Notes: generated by a model not told the origin, from the letters alone. 64,000 bases of DNA from Mugil cephalus (GCF_022458985.1 NC_061790.1:2281001-2345000), one strand, 5' to 3'. Counted from the stretch's first letter, positions 32,426 through 43,799 are shown. Program-made: numbers and translations.

Positions 32426-32526
32426 GTGTTGACTGTGTTATGGATAAGTGAGGACAGAGAGGAGGGACTCTCTGCCTCTAAACCAGATCCGTGTGAGGAA
32501 TATGATGACCAAACCAGAGCTCACAG
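32426..32526 (+). pseudogene. Gene C start exon, 2-nt deletion
   Basis: ATG at 32440 is followed by GAT AAG TGA. The paralogues read ATG GAT CAG AGT GAG. Coding length is 87 nt instead of 89. The rest of the exon and the gtgaga donor are intact. No upstream in-frame ATG exists in the exon. Confidence 0.75.
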
Positions 32527-32628
32527 GTGAGATCTGGATCCTAATCCACAACTGTTCTTCATGTCAGAGTTCAGAGTCTCTCTGGTCTCATCAGGAAAAC
32601 TCAAACATCCGGATGTGTTGTGTTGAAT

Positions 32629-32742
32629 GCCAGAGAAACAGGAGAGGATGGACTCTCCTCCAACCAGCTGTGTGTCCATGAAGAGTGACTGGTCCATGGG
32701 GCTACCATTTCAATTTAAAGGACAATGTTCTTCTGAAACTAA
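32629..32742 (+). pseudogene. Gene C repeat exon 1 with lost acceptor
   Basis: The 114-nt body is open ([20 protein letters not shown]) and has its gtaagt donor, but the acceptor ttgaag is ttgaat (32623-32628). Skipping it keeps frame because the exon is phase 2-2 and a multiple of three. Confidence 0.7.
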
Positions 32743-32882
32743 GTAAGTCAAAGGGCATAAACAGCAGAATGAAATTTATCCAGGGACTGTAACTGTTCAT
32801 TGTTCTTCATTACAGAGTTCAGCATTCAAATAGTTTTAGTTTCATCAATATTAATTAAACATTTGTATGTGTTGTGTTGAAG

Positions 32883-32996
32883 GCCAGAGAAACAGGAGAG
32901 GATGGACTCTCCTACACCCAGCTGTGTGTCCATGAAGAATGACTGGTCCATGGGGCTACCATTTCAATTTAAAGGACAATGTTCTTCTGAAACTAA
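32883..32996 (+). CDS. NLRC3-like: Gene C repeat exon 2
   Basis: 114 nt, phase 2-2; [16 protein letters not shown] then [15 protein letters not shown] at 32902 is a candidate alternative start. Confidence 0.8.
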
Positions 32997-33136
32997 GTAA
33001 GTCAAAGGGCATAAACAGCAGAATGAAATTTATCCAGGGACTGTAACTGTTCATTGTTCTACATTGCAGAGTTCAGCATTCAAATAATTTTAGTTTCATC
33101 ATTAATAATCAAACATCTGTATGTGTTGTGTTGAAG

Positions 33137-33250
33137 GCCAGAGAAACAGGAGAGGATGAACTCTCCTACACCCAGCTGTGTGTCCATGAAGAGTGACTCA
33201 TTCGAGATTGAACCTGTCTCTTTTGAAAAGACAAATGCTTCAGAAACTAT
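33137..33250 (+). CDS. NLRC3-like: Gene C repeat exon 3 (divergent end)
   Basis: 114 nt; [16 protein letters not shown] then SFEIEPVSFEKTNASET, the same terminal variant as gene B repeat exon 4. The last split codon begins AT rather than AA. Confidence 0.8.
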
Positions 33251-34242
33251 GTAAGTCAACCTAATTCAAAAACAGCTTTCAAGTCTTATTTGATTCAAGA
33301 TGAATGATTCAAATGGTACACACCCTATACAAATACAAATAAATCTGATGTCTCGGAGAAGTGAAGCAGTCCAGAACTGGAAAAGAGGTCAGAATCATGG
33401 CCATAGTTCTGGTAGACACATATAATACAATATAAGTAATAGAAGTAAATGAATGGTCTCAAAGTGTCTCAAATGGCCAGACACAATGGACGAACAGAGG
33501 TCAATAGGGGGTCCACAACTCCTAGGTTTTCTGAGGTACTTCAGAGGGTTGAAGTTTTTGTTGATTCAACATTGTTTCACATTTAGTCAGAAAGGCACAC
33601 ACTCAATGACACACAGGAGCTCTCTCAAGCTGGACACTGGTTCACTCACAGCTAAACCTCAATCAGTCTGGACCTGTACCTCCAGGACTCCAAGCCTACT
33701 AACCCTAACCCTACCCCTAACCCATAGAGGACAATCCGGTCCTCTATGGTTCCCCATGATTGACCAAGAACCTATTGAGTCTTCAGCTGTCAAAAATCCT
33801 AGAATGGGGGACACGTGCTACAATGTTATTTGAATGGAAGACATTTTTGTGAAAAACAAATACAACATTTACTTCACCCACTAATCCTTTTAGAATCATT
33901 TTTGCAACTTATTACTAGCTAAACCAACTGCTGAGCCTGTATATTGAAATGCCAAGTGTATGGATGTTGTTATGAGCCAAAATGGATAATTTTGTAACTT
34001 AACCAAAGGACCAAAAAACTAAACAAAAAAACTCTACCATGCACACATTTACACTGAAAACATGAATATGTGAATTATTTTAAATAGCTTAGTATTGACT
34101 TAATTGACACTAGTCTAAAATCAAAATTCCTGAGAAAAATATCACACCTTGTAGTATTTCATATTGTCCTGTTTCCTTTATTAATTAATTATTAATTATT
34201 AATGTTTATTAATTATGTTCACTTTTTTGTTTTCTTTGTCAG
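33251..34242 (+). repeat. Gene C intron with hAT-like repeat
   Basis: 33480-33965 is the orthologue of the hAT-like repeat at 17840-18355 of gene B, including a ctaaccctaaccctac tract at 33698-33722. The rest is AT-rich. The Tc1 present in B is absent. Confidence 0.5.
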
Positions 34243-34318
34243 GGTTCAGCAGAGTTCAGAGGATCCCAGGGTTCAGTCTACTCAGGAGCAACAAACACAC
34301 CTGGACCCTATATTTACG
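34243..34318 (+). CDS. NLRC3-like: Gene C 76-nt linker exon
   Basis: [17 protein letters not shown] then THLDPIFT; B/C-type length. Confidence 0.75.
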
Positions 34319-34699
34319 GTGTGTATAAAACCAGCCGGTAAACAACAAGCAACACTTCCCCATCTGCCCATCAATACCATAAAGATATTGACAAGATAGA
34401 TAAGATAGCTTGTCACAATTGTAGTGCCTGAAGGTTGTAGGCCTTTTACAAGTATGTTGGCCTTATCAGAACCTCTATCACACATTTGTGAAAGGGATTG
34501 AGAGCAAATATAATCTTAAATTTGATTTGAGATACAAGGAACTGTATAGGAATGCACAGATGATGCAGACATGCATTTCTTACATTTTTACGTCATTGCT
34601 TATTCCCATATCGTTTCATTTCTTCACACAGTTCTGTTTAATAATTCATCCTCTGGACTTTCTTGACACAGACTAAACTTAATATTGGCAGTGGCCCAA

Positions 34700-35060
34700 T
34701 GGAAAGGGAACTACCAAAAGTAATTGGACAGCTGATTCAAAGCTATTACATGGATTGCATGAGCTTTTCCCTCAATAATCCTTTATCATTTAAGCGTGTA
34801 AAAATTTGGAGTTGATTCTAGGTGTGGCATTTGCTTTTGGAAGCTGTTGCTGTGAAGCCATGCAGTCAAAGGAGATCTGAATGAAAGTACAACAGGCCAT
34901 TCCTAGGGTGAAAAAAAGACGAAATCTGTTGGAGAGATAGCTGAAATGTTAAATTCTGAGAAAAAAGAAGCACATTGGTGAATGAATTTCAGTTGTATAA
35001 AACAAAACTTAAGGCACAAACAAGCAACAACTGAAGACAGCTACAGTAAAATCCAGGCAA
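34700..35060 (+). mobile_element. Tc1-like remnant (orthologue of 20210-20680)
   Basis: tatcatttaagcgtgtaaaa, gagttgattctaggtgtggc and a degenerate helix-turn-helix region. It predates the B/C duplication. Confidence 0.5.
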
Positions 35061-35275
35061 ACCATCACAGAGTGATGTCCATGGGTTCCACACTTCAGGC
35101 AGTGGATGTCTGTGATGGATTCTCAACAATACTTACAATACTATCAGTGTAGTGGCAGAGCCCAAATTATGAAGATTGTGTCACTGATTGTGTCACTGTC
35201 CAAATATTTCTGGATAAATATATCCTTACTGTATGTGGACATAACTATAAACCTGATTTTAATATGTTCTTTCAG

Positions 35276-35498
35276 ATTCTTAAAGAGAACATTGTCAGCT
35301 TTGTGACCGATGAGTTGAAGAATTGTCAGCATCTTCTGAGTCTGGACCAAGAAACCTTAAAGAGTCAGAGGGAGAAAGACGAGGTGGATGGTGAAGAGAA
35401 AGAACAGAGGAGCATCATCAGAGAGGCTTTTCTGAACATCACCCTGCACTACATGAGAAAAATGAAACAAGAGGAGCTGGCTGACTCTCTGCTGAGTA
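35276..35498 (+). CDS. NLRC3-like: Gene C 223-nt helical exon
   Basis: [20 protein letters not shown] ... [20 protein letters not shown]; phase 0 to 1. Confidence 0.85.
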
Positions 35499-35574
35499 GT
35501 AAGAGACTGAAGAGTTTTTACTTTTCCATTCCATCTAATTTCCTCAAAAATGTTATGTACATTTAGTGTACACT

Positions 35575-36905
35575 ATACAGTGGTGCTGTAAAGTTTTTGG
35601 ACACTTAAAATTTCAGAAATCATCATGAAATATTTGTGGAGAAATCTTTTTTGTGTTTCAAAAGGTGTGGCTGCATTAGACAGACACAAACAAACACAAA
35701 TTATAGATTTTTTTGTTTGTTGTTTACAAGAAAAACTAACAAAAACTGATTTTTGACCTTTCCAATATGTCACTTGTATCAAACTCAACAAATAACAGAG
35801 AATGTGTTCAAACCTGAAGCAAAAAATAAATAAACCATCACATCATCAAACTAATATTTAGTGTGCCTGCCATTAGCAGCAGTAGAGCTCACAGATAAAG
35901 GCTAATCCTGTCCTATTCTTCTAGGATTACTACTTTTCATTTTTCTGAATTCTTTGGTTTGCTCTTTGAAACTGACCTTCTGATAATCCACCACTGATTT
36001 TCAATGGGGCTCATGTCCAGGAACTGAGCTGGCCATTCTTAGACCTGGATACTGTACTCCTGCAGCCACGTTCTACTGGCCCAGGATGTGTGGATGTAAG
36101 GGGCATTATCTTGTTGAAACATCAAGTTTGGACCTTGGTGGAACAGAACACGTGCAGAAGGGAGCATGTGGGTTTGAAGAATGGAACAATATTTGTCAAG
36201 GTTCAATGTGTCATCACAGACAGTGAGATGAGCAGCACCATCAGCACTCATGCATCCCCAAATCATGATGCTGCCTCCACCATATTTGACACTAGGTACT
36301 GTACATGCTTGGCCTGGTCTGGCCTGGCCTGGTCTGGCCTGGAGGATGAAGATGGAAACTGGACTCATTTGACCACAGAATCTTCTTCCAGTTCCTGGCT
36401 GTCCAGTCCTTGTGTACTTGGGCCCAACAATGCCAGGCTGACCTCTGTCTCTCATTGATCAGGGGCTTCTTGACATCTTTTTCAGACCTTAAACTATGAC
36501 TTAAAAGTCCAACATGTACAGAGCACTGGACACTAGTGTGGTTTGACCACTGCTGTTGGAGCTCCTGTGATGTCTTTGGGTAGTTTTCCCTGCACCTGTG
36601 GATCAGGATGAGGTAATTTCTTGCTGAAGAAACCCTTTGAAGCCCAGATCTTGGTTTATCTTCCAAGCAGTTGGTCAGTCTGTATTTTTGAAGAGTGGAT
36701 CCAACTGCTGAGGGAGTGCATCTGCACTTCTTGGCGATATGGCATCAGTATCTTCAGGCATGTTTCTTGCATTAGGTTCCTTGTTTTAGCCATTTTTGTC
36801 TCTGAAGAACTTTCAAATGTACTGACTTTATATAGACACAAAGCACGGCACCAGAAAAATGTTTTAATAAAAAGCACGGCCTTCATTATTGGATCACTGG
36901 AACCA
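35575..36905 (-). mobile_element. Tc1-like transposon with broken transposase
   Basis: Minus-strand frames at 36292-36666 (RCRENYPKTSQELQQQ, QVHKDWTARNWKKILWSNES) and 36039-36300 (YGGGSIMIWGCMSADGAAHL, MFQQDNAPYIHTS, the DDE-type region) make up most of a Tc1 transposase. They are separated by a frameshift at a (GGCCTGGTCT) repeat expansion, 36305-36345. It begins at cagtggtgctgtaaagtttt (35579). The other terminus is diverged. Absent from gene B, so inserted after the B/C split. Confidence 0.75.
36305..36345. repeat. GGCCTGGTCT minisatellite inside the transposase
   Basis: Four units alternating ggcctggtct/ggcctggcct replace a unique coding segment of the Tc1 element and shift its frame. 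Confidence 0.8.
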
Positions 36906-37447
36906 AAATGAACCAATACTGAATATTATAAAGAACCAGTCACTTTTGAGTTTATAACAGCTGTTTTAAGATTTTAGTTTAGTATTACAGAGTACTTATA
37001 TTTCGCATGAGCTGGAGGAAGACAACGAGCCCAAGAACACCAGTGGTTCTCCAGAAGAACGGTTAAAGAAGAACAAGATGAATGTTTAGGAACAAGTCAA
37101 AGTCCTGACCTTACTCCAACAGAAATTTTGTAGCATCAGTTGATGAGAGGAAACCACCAACACCAACATTTATTGAATAAATAAATAAAAACAATACAAG
37201 CATTTCTGTTTTATTTACTTGATTGGGTTCTCTTTGTCTAGGTTCGGGACTTCAGTCATTTTTTTTAAGAAATGTAAAAATTCTGTAGTACATATACTAT
37301 AGACATGATTTTTTCTGAACTATGGACAAAAATATTTGTCATGGACAAAACAGCTGAATAAGTTTTCACAGAGGATGAACTGCCACAGCCACACTTAAAT
37401 ATTAACATCTATTAACACTTTATTTAAGCATGCATTTGTTCTTTCAG
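36906..37447 (+). other. Gene C intron with degraded transposon tail
   Basis: 37005-37160 (gagctggaggaagacaacga, gtcctgaccttactccaaca) aligns with the degraded transposon in the B intron at 21640-21720. Confidence 0.45.
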
Positions 37448-39245
37448 GAACTTCTTCTGGACTGTGTCAACGTAAACTCAAATCAAATCTAAAGAAGAAG
37501 CTCCAGTGTGTGTTTGAGGGGATCGGTAAAGCAGGAAACTCAACCTTTCTGAATCAGATCTACACAGATCTCCTCATCAAAGAGGGAGAATCATCAGAGG
37601 TCAATGATGAACATGAAGTCAGACAGATTGAAACAGCTTCCAGGAAAACAGATGAACTGGAAAATAAAATCCAATGTGACAACATGTTTAAACCATCAGC
37701 TCACAGAGATGAACCAATCAGAACAGTGATGACAAAGGGAGTGGCTGGCATTGGGAAAACAGTCTTAACACAGAAGTTCACTCTGGACTGGGCTGAAGAC
37801 AAAGCCAACCAGGACATCCAGTTCATATTTCGATTCACTTTCAGAGAGCTTAATGTGGTGAAAAAGAGAAAGTTCAGCTTGGTGGAACTTGTACATCATT
37901 TCTTCACTGAAACCAAAGAAATCTGCAGGTTTGAAGAGTTCCAGGTTGTGTTCATCTTTGACGGTCTGGATGAGTGTCGACCTCCTCTGGACTTCCACAA
38001 CACTGAGATCCTGACTGATATTACAGAGTCCACCTCAGTGGATGTGCTGCTGACAAACCTCATCAGGGGGAAACTGCTTCCCTCTGCTCGCCTCTGGATA
38101 ACAACACGACCTGCAGCAGCCAATCAGATCCCTCCTGAGTGTGTTGACATGGTGACAGAGGTCAAAGGGTTCACTGACCCCCAGAAGGAGGAGTACTTCA
38201 GGAAGAGGTTCAGAGATGAGGAGCAGGCCAGCAGCATCATCTCCCACATCAAGACATCACGAAGCCTCCACATCATGTGTCACATCCCAGTCTTCTGCTG
38301 GATCACTGCTACAGTTCTGGAGGATGAGTTGGAAACCAGAGAGGGAGGAGAGCTGCCAAAGACCCTGACTGAGATGTACATCCACTTCCTGGTGGTTCAG
38401 GCCAAAGTGAAGAAGGCCAAGTATGATGGAGGAGCTGAGACAGATCCACACTGGAGTCCAGACACCAGGGAGATGATTGAATCACTGGGAAATGTGGCTT
38501 TTGATCAGCTGCTGAAAGGAAACCTGATCTTCTATGAATCAGACCTGACAGAGTGTGGCATCGATATCACAGCAGCCTCAGTGTACTCAGGAGTGTTCAC
38601 AGAGATCTTTAAAGAGGAGAGAGGACTGTACCAGGAAAAGATGTTCTGCTTCATCCATCTGAGTGTTCAGGAGTTTCTGGCTGCTCTCTATGTTCATTTG
38701 ACATTCATTAATCATGGTGTCAATCTGCTTGGAAAATCCCAAAACTCCTCCCTGTGGTCCAACTTGTTTGAAGATGAACCTGACCTGGATCATCTCCACC
38801 AGTGTGCTGTGGACAAGGCCTTACAAAGTTCAAATGGACACCTGGATCTGTTCCTGCGTTTCCTCCTCGGTCTTTCACTCCAAACCTGTCAGATTCTTCT
38901 ACACGGCCTGGTGAGAGAGAGAGGAAACAGACTAAAGACCAAGAGAAAAGCAGTGAAGTACATCAAGAAGAAGATGAGAGATGATCTTCCTACTGAGAGA
39001 AGCCTTAATTTGCTCTACTGTCTGAATGAACTGAAGGACGAATCACTAATAGAGAAGATCCAACAGTACCTGAGTTCAGGAAGACTCTCAGAAAAGAAGC
39101 TCTCTCCTGCCCAGTGGTCAGCTCTGGTCTTTATGTTACTGTCATCAGAAGAAGATCTGGATGTGTTTGACTTAAAGAAATTTTCCGCTTCAGAAGATGC
39201 TCTGGTCAGGATGCTGCCAGTCATCAAAGCCTCCAGAAGAGCTGT
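37448..39245 (+). CDS. NLRC3-like: Gene C FISNA-NACHT-winged helix exon
   Basis: Open for 1798 nt. FISNA: FEGIGKAGNSTFLNQIYTDL. Walker A GVAGIGKT at 37738-37761; Walker B FIFDGLDE at 37951-37974. Winged-helix [20 protein letters not shown] and HD2 [20 protein letters not shown] follow. Two residues are absent after TETKE relative to A and B (a shared feature with D). The exon is intact although the start exon is not. Confidence 0.92.
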
Positions 39246-39966
39246 GTAAGTGAAAACATTTGCAACATAAAGTGTATTAGTGCCATACATGATGTTTACC
39301 TGTACAGATAGACTACAAAGTGCTTTAACAATACAACCTCTCTGGAACGCCACATGTTATCAAGAGATAACGATTTGCACAGGCTTGGTGGAAAGTATTA
39401 AAATCTGATTAATGGATATATTTACTCACATCAAACACAAGCATAGTCAGTCAGTCAGTTAGCAGTCAAAAACAAATAGCACACAATTAGTCTGAGAAAT
39501 TACATTCATGATGGCATTCTGTCAAAAAAGTATAATTTGGGCAAGTTGGTCAGGATGCTTTATGTAGAGGAAATTATTTATCCAGAAACAGTTTGGAAAA
39601 GTCCAGAAAACAATGGCATGGCTTCTGTTAGACTAGCTGACATCATCTGAGATAATTGGAGATGTTCCTGTGGATTTATTTTAATGTACAACTTTAAGCT
39701 AGTTTCAACAAAATATTCATGAAGTGGTATAAAGGCTGTTTTTATGACTTCTAGATTTGCGGCCTTGACTTTACTTATCTAATTAGTTAAGCATCAATCA
39801 TTGTAGTTAGAGTATTAAAATGGGGAAAGAGGTTGGAAATTGTAGCAGTAACTAAGGTTTTTCTGAAGAACAATATGTAAAATGTCATCAGTGATGAAGT
39901 ATAGTGAGTGTGATGAACATGGGTCAGCTACTGACAGAAAAATTCAACATGTCCTCTTACTTACAG
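39246..39966 (+). other. Gene C intron between NACHT and LRR exons
   Basis: 721 nt, AT-rich, no element recognised. Confidence 0.45.
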
Positions 39967-40140
39967 GTTGAATGATTGTAACATGTCAAAGAAAAGCTGT
40001 GAAGCTCTGGCCTCAGTTCTCAGCTCCCAGTCCTCTTGTCTGAGAGAGTTGGACCTGAGTGATAACAACCTGAAGGATTCAGGAGTGAAGCTTCTTTCTG
40101 ATGGACTGAAGAGTTCACACTGTCTATTGGAAACTCTGAG
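39967..40140 (+). CDS. NLRC3-like: Gene C LRR exon 1
   Basis: 174 nt, phase 2-2; [20 protein letters not shown] and [20 protein letters not shown]. This is the extra LRR exon relative to A and B. Confidence 0.85.
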
Positions 40141-40633
40141 GTCAGGAGTTTATTGTGTTTAAATTATTATTTTAGTTTGATGGATTTCTAGGGATGAACT
40201 CACCAGATATGATTTCAAAACAATCAACTCATCGTAGTGAAAGTGACAGTTCCTGACTTTATTTGATCCTATTTTCCAATGGATAGAACCATTTAGGAAA
40301 ACATGATTTAAAAGTCTATAGCAAAGCTTGCAGCTCTGTGAGACTGTACCAAGCAATACTTTAAAGTAAATGATAACACTAGCATGCTAACTTGCTAAAT
40401 AGGAAGTATGGTTGTGAATGATGGAATGACAGTCCAAGAAATCACATTTGAGTTGGACTGATTAAATGCAGGTGTGTTAGTAAGAAAGCTAAGATGTTTA
40501 ATTTAGCAAGCAGACCAAAAAGTGTCAGTATATAGAATATCTCCTTCAAGTGCTGATGACTAAAACTGTAGCTTTATTTTGTTTATATTGTGACAGAAAA
40601 CCTAATTATGTCTCCTTGCTTTCTTCTTTTCAG
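40141..40633 (+). other. Gene C intron between LRR exons 1 and 2
   Basis: 493 nt, no element recognised. Confidence 0.45.
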
Positions 40634-40802
40634 GTTGAGTGATTGTAACATGTCAGAGAGAAGCTGTGAAGCTCTGGCCTCAGTTCTCAGCTTCCAGTCC
40701 TCTTGTCTGAGAGAGTTGGACCTGAGTGATAACGACCTGAAGGATTCAGGAGTGAAGCTTCTTTCTGATGGACTGAAGAGTCACATGTCTACGGAACTCT
40801 AG
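40634..40802 (+). pseudogene. Gene C LRR exon 2, 5 nt short
   Basis: Perfect LRR exon for the first ~140 nt ([40 protein letters not shown]). The last ~30 nt then lack five separate single bases relative to the paralogues, giving 169 nt and a stop at 40800-40802. See the finding on clustered deletions. Confidence 0.75.
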
Positions 40803-41095
40803 GTCAGGAGTCAGGAGTTTATCATGTTGTAAAAATTTGAAGTCTCTAACTCTAGAAGCACTTTCATGTGCTAGATTACAGATTTGTAGAGTAGAATTCA
40901 TTCACTGTTTGAATGCAGTTTTCTAGTTTCCGTTGATAAAATCAGTATATGTAGTATGAGACAATAATTGCATCTTGCCATTTCGTTAGTTTTAAGACGT
41001 CCCCTTATATTTTTGGACTTAAAGTGATTAATGATTGATGGCATCAGTAGCTCGTCTGTTCGTTATGCCATGACTAGTTTGTTTGTTTGTTGTAG

Positions 41096-41269
41096 GTTGT
41101 CAGGTTGTCAGGTCACTAAGGAGGGCTGTTCTTTTCTGGCCTCGGCTCTGACCTCTAACCCCTCCCATCTGAGAGAACTGGACCTGAGCTACAATCATCT
41201 AGGAGACTCAGGAGTGAAGCTGCTGTCTGATATAAAAGATAATCCAGACTGGAGACTGGACACACTCAA
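41096..41269 (+). CDS. NLRC3-like: Gene C LRR exon 3
   Basis: 174 nt, phase 2-2; [20 protein letters not shown] and [20 protein letters not shown]. Confidence 0.85.
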
Positions 41270-41419
41270 GTATGAAGACGCAACATTTCTTCACTTTCAA
41301 CTGTGATATAATTCATATTGGATGGCTGGATGCTTCAGAGAGAATGTTCATAGAAGCACTGTAGGTCATTTAAAATTATAGATAAGATAACCTTCTGGTC
41401 TGGCTTCTTCTTTCTACAG

Positions 41420-41466
41420 GGTGGACCACGGTGGAGAGCAGAGGATGAAACCTGGCCTGAGAAAGT
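41420..41466 (+). CDS. NLRC3-like: Gene C 47-nt linker exon
   Basis: [15 protein letters not shown], between ctacag and gtaagtg. Confidence 0.75.
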
Positions 41467-41599
41467 GTAAGTGTGTGTTTGATTCACCAGAATAATAAAA
41501 TCGCTTTACTGATTTACATTAACAGATAGGTAAAAATACTAACCATTCATCTGTTGTTGTGGGAATACACATAATAACAACGAAATCTACTGTTTACAG

Positions 41600-42129
41600 A
41601 TGCCTGTAAACTCACACTGGACTCAAACACAAAACACCAGCAATTGCAGGTGACTGACAATAACCAAAAGGTGACGACAGTGAGAGAGAGGCAGTGGCTT
41701 TACATTCCTCTAGAGAGCTTTAACGTCCGTCAGGTTCTGTGTAAAGATGGAGTTACTGATCGCTGTTACTGGGAGGTGGAATGGAAAGGAAATGTGCTCG
41801 TAGCAGTGACTTATAAACCAATCAGAAGGAGAGGAAATGATGAAGACTCTTGGTTTGGGAACAACAGTCAGTCCTGGAGTCTGTGGTGCTCTGAGAATGG
41901 TTTCTCTCTCTGGCACAACAAACAAGAAATGGAGCTTCCATCCTCTTCTTACTCTGTGTCTAGCAGAGTAGCAGTGTATGTGAACTACTCTGCTGGAACC
42001 ATCTCCTTCTACAAAGTCATTAATGACAAACTGTTTCCTCTCCACACCTTCCACTCCACCTTCACTGAACCTCTCTATCCTGGATTTGGGTTTGGACACA
42101 ACTCCTCTGTGTCTATTTGTGAGCTGTAG
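41600..42129 (+). CDS. NLRC3-like: Gene C PRY-SPRY (B30.2) terminal exon
   Basis: 530 nt ending [90 protein letters not shown] and [18 protein letters not shown]. Intact. Confidence 0.88.
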
Positions 42130-43087
42130 ATAAATATTAATAATATGCTGGTTGAATATATTCAGTGACTGGTCACTGTGGACACACACTTGTTCCATGT
42201 GCCATGAAAATTAAAATTTTACGAGTATCTCAGCATGGTGACTTTAATCCATGAACAGTCAGCTCTTATTTCTCAGTATCATATCATCATCATACACTTC
42301 ACCACAAACATGTGTTGAGAAGATCAGACTAAGACAAATTCCAGATTTATAGAACCTAACCCAGGAACTGAACCACATCGATTAACTTGTTATGATGATA
42401 TGTAATATTGGCTAACTTTCTCTAGTATTTCAGTTCCATGTATTTAATTGGACTCTCCTTGTCTACTTTTAGGACTTGTGTGAAAATCTGCTAATGTTTT
42501 CTTTTAGTTTTATCACCAGTCTGTTTACAGTGCAAAACAAGAGGGTACTTTCTGATGATCATAATGAATGCAGACCAGACGATAAACTGAGGAAAATACA
42601 CTTGATTTTTCCACATTTCTGTAGTGATTGGTACTAATGAACTAATTCTGAAATACTAAATAATAAAATGTGCACTCCTTTTTATTTTTGTTATGGTTAA
42701 TGTTAGGGGTTAGTGTTAAGATTTTAGATTCTCAGAACTACAGAAGATGACCATGAAAGTTGTAAACTGGGGCCCTTAAAGGAGTTTCAGATAGGAGTGA
42801 ACAAAGTCTTCTGTCTAAAGGGACCACCTCTATGTGAACCAACAGCCCAATGAGAAGAGCAGAGCAGCTGTGTTTGCCTTCTTTCCAATCATCTAATACG
42901 GAGTTCAGACGGCCTGAGGACCTCTCCAAATATGAGGTTTCAACATTAATTTTGATTATGTTTTGTGATCTGCTGTTGGTACTAACACACGTATTTATAC
43001 CCATATATTTCCACCAATACATAATATGGTTTATTGTCATTAATTTGAATTTTGATTAGAAATAGAAGTTCCAACCAAACAATCTGA
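42130..43087. other. Gene C 3' flank, nothing recognised
   Basis: AT-rich DNA with a short ggttaatgttaggggttagt TTAGGGG-like patch at 42695. No coding potential beyond chance frames. Confidence 0.4.
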
Positions 43088-43794
43088 TTTAAGCAATATT
43101 GTAATAATAATTATATTGCGATTATACAACAATTACCGACAAAATAAAGCGTATAATTAATTGAAACTGAGACCACCAAATAAATCAAAATTAACAACAA
43201 ACCGATCCCTTTTGTAGGGTATTTTTCAGCCGTTTCCTGCTCCAGCTCTTACAGTTACAGTGTTGCCATGGTTCTAAATGTTTTATTGGCCAATCAGATT
43301 ACTTGGTCGGAACTACTTGTTGTATAATGGTCGATAAGACATTAAGAACGTGTTCAAATCAGCATTACAGCGTGGCTGACTCATCACTAAAAATATTGCT
43401 CCGCCAAGTCTGTGGCAACATTGTATCCATCTCCACAGCAACATTGTAACTGTCAGAGCTGGAGCAGGAAACAGCTGAACAATACGCTACAAAATGGATC
43501 TGTTTGCTGTTAATTTCGATTTATGTGGTGGTCTCAGTTGCAATGAATGGCTGGAGGAGGATGAGAATAGGAGTCTACCGACGTGACTGATTGCATTCCA
43601 GTTATTAGTCAGACCCCATTTATTTCCATGGAAATGGGAAGCACACTCACAAAAAACCTTAAATTTTGACAGCAAAATGTCCACCAACATGAATATATAT
43701 TTAATTATACGCTTTATTTTGTTGGTAATTGCTGTATAATCGCAATATTACCCTCGAGGGTGTGCTTAAACCCTCTCGGGTAATATTGCTTAAA
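43088..43794. mobile_element. Foldback / MITE-like element
   Basis: Ends are inverted: tttaagcaatatt (43088) against aatattgcttaaa (43782-43794). Two further pairs are nested inside: attgcgattatacaacaatt/accgacaaaataaagcg against its complement near 43700-43745, and a ~98-nt arm (ctgagaccaccaaataaatc ... gctcttacagttacagtgtt, 43164-43262) against 43442-43540. Arms are roughly 85% alike by eye. No transposase is visible. Confidence 0.65.
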
Positions 43795-43799
43795 CTGAG

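Larger units (their letters stand above)
32426..42129 (+). pseudogene. NLRC3-like: Gene C: NLRC3-like NLR with damaged start and LRR exon
   Basis: Exons: 32440-32526 (damaged start), 32629-32742 (dead acceptor), 32883-32996, 33137-33250, 34243-34318, 35276-35498, 37448-39245, 39967-40140, 40634-40802 (damaged), 41096-41269, 41420-41466 and 41600-42129. It has three LRR exons, one more than A or B. A 2-nt deletion puts TGA as codon 4 after the usual ATG. LRR exon 2 is 5 nt short. The FISNA-NACHT and B30.2 exons are fully open. The damage in the LRR exon coincides with a ~310-nt patch of isolated single-base deletions, so part of the pseudogene appearance may be an assembly artefact. An in-frame ATG in the second repeat exon (32902) could replace the lost start. 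Confidence 0.7.
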
